A DNA stretch of 45,076 nt, from the NCBI GenBank assembly GCA_017511205.1, contig JAFWLE010000003.1, forward strand, positions 1 to 45,076. The letters run 5' to 3'. The DNA is from Candidatus Saccharimonadota bacterium (GTDB taxonomy: Bacteria; Patescibacteriota; Saccharimonadia; Saccharimonadales; Saccharimonadaceae). This document shows, piece by piece, positions 7,962 to 15,144 of this stretch (positions are counted from its first letter, which is position 1; each line of letters opens with the position of its first letter). Both the position numbers and the translations under genes were made by a program. Under the pieces are notes generated by a model. That model had not been told where the DNA came from. It made no database searches and saw only the letters and a list, made by a program, of their open reading frames with translations.

Positions 7962-10064
7962 CTACTCATAAACCGGCAAATCATCTGGAAACGGGTCAAA
8001 ATCTGATTCCTCAAAATCGTCCGAATAATCTTTAAAGCCGTCACCATCTTCATCTTTATATCCCGCTGAACCATACGGATTATACCCTAGCTCCGTCAAA
8101 AATCTCGACGGCATATTATAATTCCTCGAACCATACGAATACCTCGACGCCGCATAAGTTAAATACAACTTTTTCATCGCACGCGTCATCCCCACATAAG
8201 CTAAACGTCTTTCCTCTTCCATCTCTTCTTCTTTTTCTGCCGCTCTGCCACCTGGGAAGAGCCCCTCTTCCATCCCTACTATGAATACCACCGGAAATTC
8301 CAAACCCTTTGCTGCGTGAAGTGTCATCAAAGTCACCGCATTTTTCGCGGTTTTTTCATCTGCCGACGACATCAAACTCGCATCCGCCAAGAAGTTTTCC
8401 AAACTATCATATTCCGCCGCCTGCGTCCCTAAAACCTCCAAGTTTTTCATTCTTTCTTCACTACTCGGTGTACCATCGTCCGTTAACTTTTTAAAATCAA
8501 AATATTCAATTAGCCGCTTAATTATCTCTCCCGGGTTTTCATCCAACTTCACCGATTTCAAAAAGTCAATTAGCTTTAATAAACCTTTCCTGGCCTTCGC
8601 CGCATTCAACACTTCCGGCAAATCTTCGTTAAAAAGCGGCTTTTCGTCTTTTATGGCATCCATACCAGCCAAAACCTTTGCAAGCGATACTTCTCCAATT
8701 CCTGAAAGTACATTCGAAGCTACCCGCGCTAGGCTAACCTTGTCCCGCTGGTCTACCACTAGTCTCAAAATCGCCAGAACATCCTTCACCTCCTTCCGAT
8801 CATAAAATCTCACTCCACCCACAATCTTATAAGGAACCTGCATATTCATAAACGCTTTTTCAAACGCATACGACTGTGCATTCGTCCGATAGAGAATCGC
8901 AAAATCCGATAAATCCGGATAATCCTTCTGCAAATGCAAAATCTGTAACGCTACGTAATTTGCCTCAGCATTTTCGTCCTGCAAGGACTCAATATCCACT
9001 GGCTCACCTTTCCCCTCTTTCGTAAACAAAGTCTTTTCCGTCCGCATCTTATTCTCGTTAATAATTTTTTGCGAAGCCGCCAAAATATTTCCCGTCGAAC
9101 GATAATTTTGCTCCAGTTTTATGACTTTCGCTCCCGGAAAATCTTTTTCAAAATTCAAAATATTAGTAAAATCCGCCCCCCGCCACGAATAAATTGACTG
9201 CCAATCATCTCCCACCACGCAAATATTCCGTTTTTCATTCACTAGAAGTCTTACAATATTGTACTGTACGACGTTCGTATCCTGATATTCATCAATCAGA
9301 ATATGTTCAAATCTGTCTTGCCATTTTTTTCGAATTTCCGGAAAACTTTTCAAAAGCTCCAATTCATATAATAATAAATCATCAAAATCGAGCGCTTCTG
9401 CCTTCTTCTTCTCAGCCTCATACGCATAAAAAATCTTGGCGATTTTCTTCTGATTCGGGTAAAGTGCTTTCATTTCATATTCTTCTGGCCCATTTCCCTG
9501 GTTTTTCTCACTAGAAATAATTGCCTGAATCGATTTCGGCTTCAAACTTTTATCGTCCGTAAATTTCAAATCCTTCATAATTCGTCGGACCAACGAAACC
9601 TGATCGTCCGTATCGTAAATCACGAAATTCCGATCCAAGTTTAACGCCTCCGCCTCCTGTCTCAAAATCTTCACTGCAATTCCATGAAACGTCCCCATAT
9701 AAGGCATAAATGAACGTGGGGGCTCAGTGGAATTTGTTACAAGATGTTCTCGGGGCGCTCCGGAGGTTACGACCGAGGTAGCGAGGGGCGCTCCGCCCGT
9801 GACGACGGGCCGGAGCGACCCCGTCCCCGAAACATTTTGTAACAAATTCCATAACCTTTCCCGCATTTCATTTGCCGCCTTATTGGTAAACGTTACCGCG
9901 AGAATATGTGACGGCTGCACACCTTGAGTAATCAGATTCGCAATCCTATGAGTCAAAGTTTTAGTTTTTCCTGATCCCGCTCCAGCCAAAATTAAAAGCG
10001 GCCCCGAAAGACATTCCACTGCTTCTTTTTGTTGCTCATTCAAACCGTCTAAAATATCATTCAC
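7962..10064 (-). CDS. pcrA: UvrD/PcrA-type superfamily 1 DNA helicase with in-frame palindromic insert
   Basis: 3'-5' helicase for nucleotide excision repair and clearing replication forks. Motif I AGAGSGKT is at about 28-35, motif Ia has TFTNKAANEM, motif II is DEYQDTN, motif III is VVGDDWQSIYSWRGAD, motif IV has LEQNYRS, and motifs V-VI have TLHAAKGLEF and RRLAYVGMTRA. The protein ends in an acidic tail. Between motif Ia and TFHGI the family has about 15-20 residues; here there are about 55, the excess being coded by a GC-rich palindrome at 9728-9851. Start: GTG 10064 lies exactly 6 bases after TATAAT (10071-10076, minus strand), which suggests a leaderless mRNA; TTG 10067 is less likely. 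Confidence 0.93.
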   Translation of the reverse strand: MNDILDGLNEQQKEAVECLSGPLLILAGAGSGKTKTLTHRIANLITQGVQPSHILAVTFTNKAANEMRERLWNLLQNVSGTGSLRPVVTGGAPLATSVVTSGAPREHLVTNSTEPPRSFMPYMGTFHGIAVKILRQEAEALNLDRNFVIYDTDDQVSLVRRIMKDLKFTDDKSLKPKSIQAIISSEKNQGNGPEEYEMKALYPNQKKIAKIFYAYEAEKKKAEALDFDDLLLYELELLKSFPEIRKKWQDRFEHILIDEYQDTNVVQYNIVRLLVNEKRNICVVGDDWQSIYSWRGADFTNILNFEKDFPGAKVIKLEQNYRSTGNILAASQKIINENKMRTEKTLFTKEGKGEPVDIESLQDENAEANYVALQILHLQKDYPDLSDFAILYRTNAQSYAFEKAFMNMQVPYKIVGGVRFYDRKEVKDVLAILRLVVDQRDKVSLARVASNVLSGIGEVSLAKVLAGMDAIKDEKPLFNEDLPEVLNAAKARKGLLKLIDFLKSVKLDENPGEIIKRLIEYFDFKKLTDDGTPSSEERMKNLEVLGTQAAEYDSLENFLADASLMSSADEKTAKNAVTLMTLHAAKGLEFPVVFIVGMEEGLFPGGRAAEKEEEMEEERRLAYVGMTRAMKKLYLTYAASRYSYGSRNYNMPSRFLTELGYNPYGSAGYKDEDGDGFKDYSDDFEESDFDPFPDDLPVYE
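9728..9851. repeat. GC-rich palindromic element inserted in frame in pcrA
   Basis: The outer inverted repeat pairs 9728-9754 with 9825-9851: 15 bp perfect, then one mismatch and a small indel. Inside, GGGGCGCTCCG occurs twice in direct orientation (9752 and 9785), and the second copy pairs with the GGAGCGACCCC-type sequence at 9812-9822. GC content is clearly above the flanking gene. Both strands are open across it. On the helicase strand it adds about 41 Ser/Thr/Gly/Pro-rich residues at about 73-114. It is analogous in form to the Rickettsia palindromic elements that insert in genes. Confidence 0.85.
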
Positions 10065-10070
10065 CAAATT

Positions 10071-10076
10071 ATTATA
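10071..10076 (-). promoter_or_regulatory. pcrA -10 box, leaderless spacing
   Basis: TATAAT on the minus strand, 6 bases before the GTG at 10064. It fixes the start choice and predicts transcription beginning at the start codon. Confidence 0.65.
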
Positions 10077-10117
10077 GCAAAATTCAAACCGTAATTCACT
10101 TTTCTTTCTAGCAAAAA

Positions 10118-11668
10118 CTATATTCCGGTTAACGGTTCAATATCCGCACCTAGATGTCGCAGTCTCACCGCAAAATCCTGATAACCTCGATTAATCGGAT
10201 AAACATTGCGTAGAATCGACTTCCCTGGCGCCGCCAACATACCAATCAAAATCACCACGGCTGGTCTCAAAGCTTGCGGCGCCACTAATTCTGCCGGCCG
10301 CCAATTAGTTGGCCCTTCGATATACACCCGGTGCGCGTCTAGTAATTCCACCTTCACATTTAAATTCGAAAGTTCTGCCGTATAAATGGCCCGGTTTTCA
10401 AACACCCAGTCATGAATTAAAGTTCGCCCCTCCGCCACTGCTGCAATCACCGAGAAAAATGGCAAATTATCAATATTAAGCCCCGGAAACGGCATCGGAT
10501 GAATTTTATCTACCGGTGCCACTAACTTCGATTTTTTTATTGTTAGATCCACTAACCTAGTCCGTCCATTCGTTGACAAATATTCTGGCGATTTTTCGAC
10601 TACGGCATTCATATTTTTAAGCACTTCTAACTCAATTTCCAAAAATTCGATCGGTGCTCTCAGAATGGTAATTTCTGAATTAGTAACTAAAGCTGCCGCA
10701 ATAAAGCTCATTGCTTCAATCGGATCTTCTGAAATCGAATACTCCACATTCATACTATGCCTTATCTTGCCACGCACTACTAATTTAGTAGTACCAATTC
10801 CCTCAATTTTCACGCCAAATTTTTCCAGAAAGAAACAGAGATCCTGCACCATATAGTTCGGCGAAGCTCCAACAATAGTAGTTTTCCCAGCACTCATCGC
10901 TGCCGCCATCAAAACATTTTCAGTCACTGTATCACCACGCTCAGATAAAACAATATATCGATCCTCTTTGCTCTTCAATACTTTCTGATCAACTTCAACC
11001 TCATAGAAACCACTATTGCTCGCCGCATCTACTTTAAGCCCAAACGAAGCTAACGCTTTCAAGTGCGGTTCCACCGTCCTTACACCTAAAGAGCATCCAC
11101 CGGCATACGGTAACGTAAACTTCTTATAACGACGAAGTAAAGGCCCCAAAAACATAATAATCGAACGCGTTCGCCTAGCCGCCTCAATATTCATTTCGTC
11201 TAATTTCAATTCACGTGGTGATATAATTTCTAAGTCTCGGTGCCGATTCATCCAATGGCATCTCACCCCTATAGACTCCAAAACCTCAATAATCCTGAAC
11301 ACTTCCTCAATCCTTGCCACACGATGTAAAACCGTCTTCCCAGTATTTAAAAGTGAAGCGCAAAGCAATGCCACCGCCGCATTCTTTGAAGTATTTATGG
11401 TAATCTCGCCAGCTAATTCCTTACCACCTCTAATCATGAAACTTTGCGAAACCGAATCATTTATAGAGAGAATTTGGGTGCCAAACACCTCCGACATCTT
11501 TTTCACCATTTCCAGTGAAATATTCTGCCCACCTTTTTCGATCCGATGAACCGCCGACTGACTCGTACCAACCGCTTGAGCTAATTCTCCCTGAGTCCAA
11601 CCTTTATCAGTCCTAAGCTGTGCTATCGTCTCACCGATCACCTGTTGATAAGTCTTCATTTTTTTCAT
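10118..11668 (-). CDS. murA: MurA (UDP-GlcNAc enolpyruvyl transferase) fused to an N-terminal XRE-type HTH domain
   Basis: First committed step of peptidoglycan synthesis: transfers enolpyruvate from PEP to UDP-GlcNAc. The MurA/EPSP-synthase body spans about 75-516. It has the substrate-binding SKNAA (Lys95, Asn96) and the catalytic loop AGGCSLGVR with Cys192, equivalent to E. coli Cys115 (the fosfomycin-sensitive type). Residues 8-70 form a complete XRE helix-turn-helix (TQGELAQAVGTSQSAVHRIEKG), so the enzyme may bind DNA or sense its own pathway; this is inference. The ATG at 11668 is 6 bases after TATAAT, so the mRNA is probably leaderless and the HTH is inside the natural product rather than a start-site artefact. 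It is divergent from pgk. Confidence 0.92.
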   Translation of the reverse strand: MKKMKTYQQVIGETIAQLRTDKGWTQGELAQAVGTSQSAVHRIEKGGQNISLEMVKKMSEVFGTQILSINDSVSQSFMIRGGKELAGEITINTSKNAAVALLCASLLNTGKTVLHRVARIEEVFRIIEVLESIGVRCHWMNRHRDLEIISPRELKLDEMNIEAARRTRSIIMFLGPLLRRYKKFTLPYAGGCSLGVRTVEPHLKALASFGLKVDAASNSGFYEVEVDQKVLKSKEDRYIVLSERGDTVTENVLMAAAMSAGKTTIVGASPNYMVQDLCFFLEKFGVKIEGIGTTKLVVRGKIRHSMNVEYSISEDPIEAMSFIAAALVTNSEITILRAPIEFLEIELEVLKNMNAVVEKSPEYLSTNGRTRLVDLTIKKSKLVAPVDKIHPMPFPGLNIDNLPFFSVIAAVAEGRTLIHDWVFENRAIYTAELSNLNVKVELLDAHRVYIEGPTNWRPAELVAPQALRPAVVILIGMLAAPGKSILRNVYPINRGYQDFAVRLRHLGADIEPLTGI

Positions 11669-11674
11669 GTAAAA

Positions 11675-11680
11675 ATTATA
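11675..11680 (-). promoter_or_regulatory. murA -10 box, leaderless spacing
   Basis: TATAAT on the minus strand with a 6-base gap to ATG 11668. It lies in the 96-base divergent region shared with pgk, where the MurA HTH could bind if it autoregulates. Confidence 0.65.
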
Positions 11681-11752
11681 TCACAGGATGAATAAAATTG
11701 TAAAGGCAATTATTTACTAATTCTATAAAAAACTATCAATCTTTTTTCGTGA

Positions 11753-11758
11753 TAAAAT
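11753..11758 (+). promoter_or_regulatory. pgk -10 box, leaderless spacing
   Basis: TAAAAT with a 6-base gap to ATG 11765; no Shine-Dalgarno sequence. Confidence 0.5.
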
Positions 11759-11764
11759 ATAGTT

Positions 11765-12817
11765 ATGAAAACAATTAAAGATCTTAATGCTAAAGATAAA
11801 ACGATTTTAATTCGCGTTGATTACAATGTACCTGTAAAAGACGGCAAAGTCACAAATGACTTGCGTATCCGCGCTAGTCTTCCAACTATAAATTATCTTT
11901 TAGAGCACGGCGCCAAACGTTTAATTCTCATTTCGCACCTTGGCCGTCCTGAAGGAAAACTCACCCCAGAAACTACTCTTCAACCAGTTGTAGATAGTCT
12001 GCAAAAAATTTTTAAAGAGCAGACCATCGGTTTTTATCATTTACCAAATTCAGAAAAACCTATTCCAATTCCAGATAACGTTAAAATAGCCGTTTTAGAA
12101 AATCTTCGCACCAATCCAGGCGAAGAAAAAAATGACCAAACATTTATTGAAAATATCGTCAAAGCCACTGGGGCTGATTTCTACGTCCAAGACGGCTTTG
12201 CTGTCACGCACCGTGCTCACGCCTCCACCGATGCTATTAAAAATGTTTTGCCAGTCTATGCCGGACTTCTTATCGAAAAAGAAATCGCAAATCTCGAAAA
12301 AGTCATCGAAAATCCCGAAAAACCCTTACTCGTCATTATTGGCGGTGCCAAAGTCGAAGACAAACAACCTCTCATTGATAAATTCCTAAAAGTAGCTGAT
12401 CACATTTTCGTCGGTGGCAAAATCGCCAGCGAAGGTTTTAAGTCAGACAATTCTAAAATCACCATCGCCACAGATTTTGATGAGAATTCCGCCGGCGAAA
12501 AACTCGACATCGGACCTCTATCTACTTCCGAACTAGCCAATCTTATCACTGATGCAAAGACCATCATTTGGAACGGTCTCTTAGGCTACGCTGAAGACCC
12601 AGCCTATGCCACCGCCTCAACTATCACTGCCGAATTAATCGGCGAAAAAGAAAATGCCACCACCGTTATTTGCGGTGGCGATACCACGGGATTCGTTGAA
12701 AATTTAATGAAAGAACACAAAAACTTAAATTACACCCTCGTTTCTACTGGTGGCGGAGCTGCCCTTGAATTTCTACTAGGCAAAAAGATGCCTGGTCTTG
12801 AAGCTATATCCAAATAA
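11765..12817 (+). CDS. pgk: Phosphoglycerate kinase, shortened
   Basis: Makes ATP from 1,3-bisphosphoglycerate in lower glycolysis. Visible signatures: IRVDYNVPV near the N-terminus, SHLGRPEG, ENLRTNPGEEKND, the hinge-side GGAKVEDK, WNGLLGYAE (family NGPMGVFE) and the C-terminal STGGGAALEFL. At 350 residues it is about 40-50 shorter than typical PGK. The shortening lies in the C-terminal nucleotide domain, between VGGKIASEGF and the DIGP motif. Nucleotide- and phosphate-contacting motifs remain, so it should be active. It converges on pyk with two bases between stop codons, which puts two glycolytic ATP-forming steps side by side under separate leaderless promoters. Confidence 0.95.
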   Translation: MKTIKDLNAKDKTILIRVDYNVPVKDGKVTNDLRIRASLPTINYLLEHGAKRLILISHLGRPEGKLTPETTLQPVVDSLQKIFKEQTIGFYHLPNSEKPIPIPDNVKIAVLENLRTNPGEEKNDQTFIENIVKATGADFYVQDGFAVTHRAHASTDAIKNVLPVYAGLLIEKEIANLEKVIENPEKPLLVIIGGAKVEDKQPLIDKFLKVADHIFVGGKIASEGFKSDNSKITIATDFDENSAGEKLDIGPLSTSELANLITDAKTIIWNGLLGYAEDPAYATASTITAELIGEKENATTVICGGDTTGFVENLMKEHKNLNYTLVSTGGGAALEFLLGKKMPGLEAISK

Positions 12818-12819
12818 AA

Positions 12820-14250
12820 CTATATTTTTCGAATTTTAATAGTATCGGTCCCAACCTTGTTATCTTTGCCAGACACAATTACAGCGGTTAAGTCTTTTTC
12901 ACCTTCTTTCGTTAATAGATAGCCAGACTCCTTTAATTCTAAACCAAGATTATACCCTGAATTTTTGGCATACGGTCGCATAAACGCCGAATTGGCATAT
13001 ATTAGCGCCAATTGATTTGCTACTCGAGCATTATAAGTTACTGTCACAATCGGCAAATTTGGCCTCTCACCTGCCATTTTCATCGCCGTAGCGCCAGTCG
13101 CCGTCTGGCAAATCATAATATCCGCCTCAATATCTTCTGCTAATCGAGCCGCGGCAGCAGAAATTGCATCATAAATCCCCATTTTTTCTATATCACGCTT
13201 AATCGGTGCAATTCGTGAATGGTTCTGCGTGAAAAGAATTACCTTTTTCATCTCTTTCACCGTTTCAAGGGGATATTTCCCGTTGGCCGTCTCGTCAGAT
13301 AGCATTACCGCATCCGCACCTTGTACTACAGCCGTCGCTACATCCGATACCTCCGCTCGCGTCGGCTCAAGTTCATCCACCATTGAGGCCATCATCTGTG
13401 TTGCCACAATACAAAGTTTCGCATGTTTACGGCAAAGCGCAATCAGCTCCCGCTGCACAATTGGCACCACCTCTGCACCCGCTTCTACCGCCATATCTCC
13501 TCTCGCCACCATAATACCATCTGCCGCTTTTACAATTTCTTCTAAATTTTTCTCACTTTCAATCGCCTTTTTTGTCTCAATTTTCGCAATCACCTTCGCT
13601 GTCGAACCAAGCGATAATAGCAATTGCTTCAGCTTCACAATGTCTGTCGCACTCTGCACAAACGAAAGCGACACATAATCATAATCACAATTAGCACCAT
13701 ATTCAATATCCGCCAAATCTTTCGGCGTCAAAATGTCCCCGCCAAAATCTGTCTCCGGTAAATTCAAACCTTTTTTGCTCATTACAAAACCATCATTCAA
13801 AACTTTCACTTTAATCGCCGTATCAGAAGATATTTCTACTACTTCAGACTTAATTTTACCGTCAAACAAAAATATCGGTTCCCCCACTGCCACTTTCTCA
13901 GCTAAGTTATACTGTACTGGTACAGTTAATCCACCATCATGTTCAAAATCTTTAGATTCTAAAATCATTTCATCACCCGCCTTCAAATCCAGGTGATTAT
14001 CTTTCAGCTCACCTAAACGAATCTTGGGCCCTTGAAGATCCTGCAAAATAGCCACAGAACGACCTTTTTTTGCTGCCGCCGCTCGAATCCATTTTATCTG
14101 CTGGTCACGTTCCTCGTTTGAACCATGCGAGCAATTTAGCCTACAACCATTTACTCCCGCCATAATAATTGACTCAATCATTTCCGCCGAATTTGTTGCT
14201 GGCCCAATCGTTGCTAAAATTTTTGTTCGTTTAAAAAGTCTACTACTCAT
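12820..14250 (-). CDS. pyk: Pyruvate kinase
   Basis: Converts PEP and ADP to pyruvate and ATP. Sequence landmarks: TKILATIGPATNS at the N-terminus, NCSHGS, LQDLQGPKIRLGE, the active-site IAKIETKKA region, the metal/phosphate motif MVARGDMAVE and the TQMMASM...PTRAEVSDVA segment. A C-terminal regulatory domain is present. At 476 residues it is normal for a bacterial enzyme without an extra PEP-utiliser domain. The ATG at 14250 is 6 bases from a TAAAAT box. No terminator separates its 3' end from pgk, so the opposing transcripts must overlap or rely on Rho. Confidence 0.95.
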   Translation of the reverse strand: MSSRLFKRTKILATIGPATNSAEMIESIIMAGVNGCRLNCSHGSNEERDQQIKWIRAAAAKKGRSVAILQDLQGPKIRLGELKDNHLDLKAGDEMILESKDFEHDGGLTVPVQYNLAEKVAVGEPIFLFDGKIKSEVVEISSDTAIKVKVLNDGFVMSKKGLNLPETDFGGDILTPKDLADIEYGANCDYDYVSLSFVQSATDIVKLKQLLLSLGSTAKVIAKIETKKAIESEKNLEEIVKAADGIMVARGDMAVEAGAEVVPIVQRELIALCRKHAKLCIVATQMMASMVDELEPTRAEVSDVATAVVQGADAVMLSDETANGKYPLETVKEMKKVILFTQNHSRIAPIKRDIEKMGIYDAISAAAARLAEDIEADIMICQTATGATAMKMAGERPNLPIVTVTYNARVANQLALIYANSAFMRPYAKNSGYNLGLELKESGYLLTKEGEKDLTAVIVSGKDNKVGTDTIKIRKI

Positions 14251-14256
14251 AATATG

Positions 14257-14262
14257 ATTTTA
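14257..14262 (-). promoter_or_regulatory. pyk -10 box, leaderless spacing
   Basis: TAAAAT on the minus strand with a 6-base gap to the ATG at 14250. Confidence 0.5.
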
Positions 14263-14295
14263 CCATAAGTTTAATAATATGATAATATATAAAGT

Positions 14296-14766
14296 ATGGT
14301 GAAAAAACCTCAAAAAAGGATAGTCCATTCAAACTACCGTCCACAAAAAATCACAGCAGCTCCTCTTGCGAAAAAAATTACGCTCGGCGTTATTTTTGCT
14401 GCAACCTTGACCATCATTATTGCTACCATCCTTAGTCTCATACTTACTCCCGAAAACGTCGTAAAATCTACGATTTCTGACATCGTTTCTGACTATTACG
14501 AAAACTACTTTTACCAAAAATTAGAGAGCTCTCCAAATTTTTCCAAAGAAAATCCCGGCCTCATCCTTGAAAAATATCAAACCACCGGTCTTTCCACCTT
14601 AACTCTACGCGACCTTCTAATCTACGATAACCAAAAACACTATGACAAACACGACTATCTAGCTAAGTATTGCGACGAAGATCACACTTTTATTCGAATT
14701 TTTCCCGAACCGCCCTACGAGAAAAAATCCTACCACACCGATATCACCTACTCTTGCAATTTTTAG
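14296..14766 (+). CDS. Membrane-anchored protein with outer domain, function unknown
   Basis: I do not recognise a family. This 156-residue protein has a basic N-terminus (about 28 residues rich in Lys/Arg/Pro), one hydrophobic helix (about 29-50, ITLGVIFAATLTIIIATILS) and a polar C-terminal domain of about 100 residues. The orientation rule predicts the C-terminal part outside. Two Cys (CDED and the terminal SCNF) could form a disulfide. The start has an AT-rich -10-like stretch (14281-14288) just before it and no Shine-Dalgarno sequence. It is followed by tRNA-Glu and diverges from pyk. A lineage-specific envelope protein is the best guess. Confidence 0.65.
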   Translation: MVKKPQKRIVHSNYRPQKITAAPLAKKITLGVIFAATLTIIIATILSLILTPENVVKSTISDIVSDYYENYFYQKLESSPNFSKENPGLILEKYQTTGLSTLTLRDLLIYDNQKHYDKHDYLAKYCDEDHTFIRIFPEPPYEKKSYHTDITYSCNF

Positions 14767-14775
14767 CCTTTTTGT

Positions 14776-14781
14776 TATAAT
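14776..14781 (+). promoter_or_regulatory. -10 box of tRNA-Glu
   Basis: TATAAT 22 bases before the mature tRNA-Glu 5' end. Confidence 0.5.
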
Positions 14782-14803
14782 ATTATTACTATTTTAACAA
14801 TTT

Positions 14804-14878
14804 GGCCTCATAGTATAATGGTTAGTACAACGGGTTTTCATCCCGTCAATGTGGGTTCAATTCCCGCTGAGGTCACCA
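14804..14878 (+). tRNA. tRNA-Glu (anticodon UUC)
   Basis: Acceptor GGCCTCA/TGAGGTC, anticodon stem ACGGG/CCCGT with loop TTTTCAT (anticodon TTC), D loop with ATGGTTA, normal T loop TTCAATT, encoded ACCA. Confidence 0.95.
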
Positions 14879-14921
14879 AAATTTTCCATTCCCTGGCGTG
14901 TCATCCATAATTTGGCAATAT

Positions 14922-14993
14922 CCCCTATTTAGAGGGGTTATTTTAGTTTTAAAATCATAAAAATAAAGCTATAAGAATAAATCCATAGCTTTA
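14922..14993 (+). terminator. Two hairpins after tRNA-Glu
   Basis: CCCCT/AGGGG (14922-14937) followed by TTATTTT, then TAAAGCTAT/ATAGCTTTA (14964-14972 with 14985-14993) inside A/T tracts. The first suits termination of tRNA-Glu; the second could serve either strand. Confidence 0.55.
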
Positions 14994-15014
14994 CTTTTAT
15001 GTGTTTTTATTAGA

Positions 15015-15110
15015 TGTACGCAAAAATTGTACGAAATAGACCAGCGACCGGACATCACTATTTCATTTTTGCGTACAGTTGCCATGTTTTTGTATGAACT
15101 AGACCAGCGA
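15015..15110. repeat. Inverted plus direct repeat downstream of the repeat-protein gene
   Basis: TGTACGCAAAAAT (15015-15027) is inverted at 15065-15077, and the inner GAAATAG (15033-15039) pairs with 15058-15064. A 20-base unit at 15028-15047 recurs at 15091-15110 with two mismatches, both ending TAGACCAGCGA. The 14879-15144 stretch otherwise holds only the hairpins listed above. Its role is unknown; it may be the 3' end structure of the minus-strand gene or a remnant of a repeat family. Confidence 0.55.
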
Positions 15111-15144
15111 TGCGACGACATATACAATTAGCTAACCTACTCTT

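Noticed and set aside
9727-9927. Plus-strand open frame through the palindromic element in pcrA
   Set aside because: Its openness follows from the palindrome and GC-rich sequence; it has no ribosome-binding site and is antisense to conserved helicase motifs.
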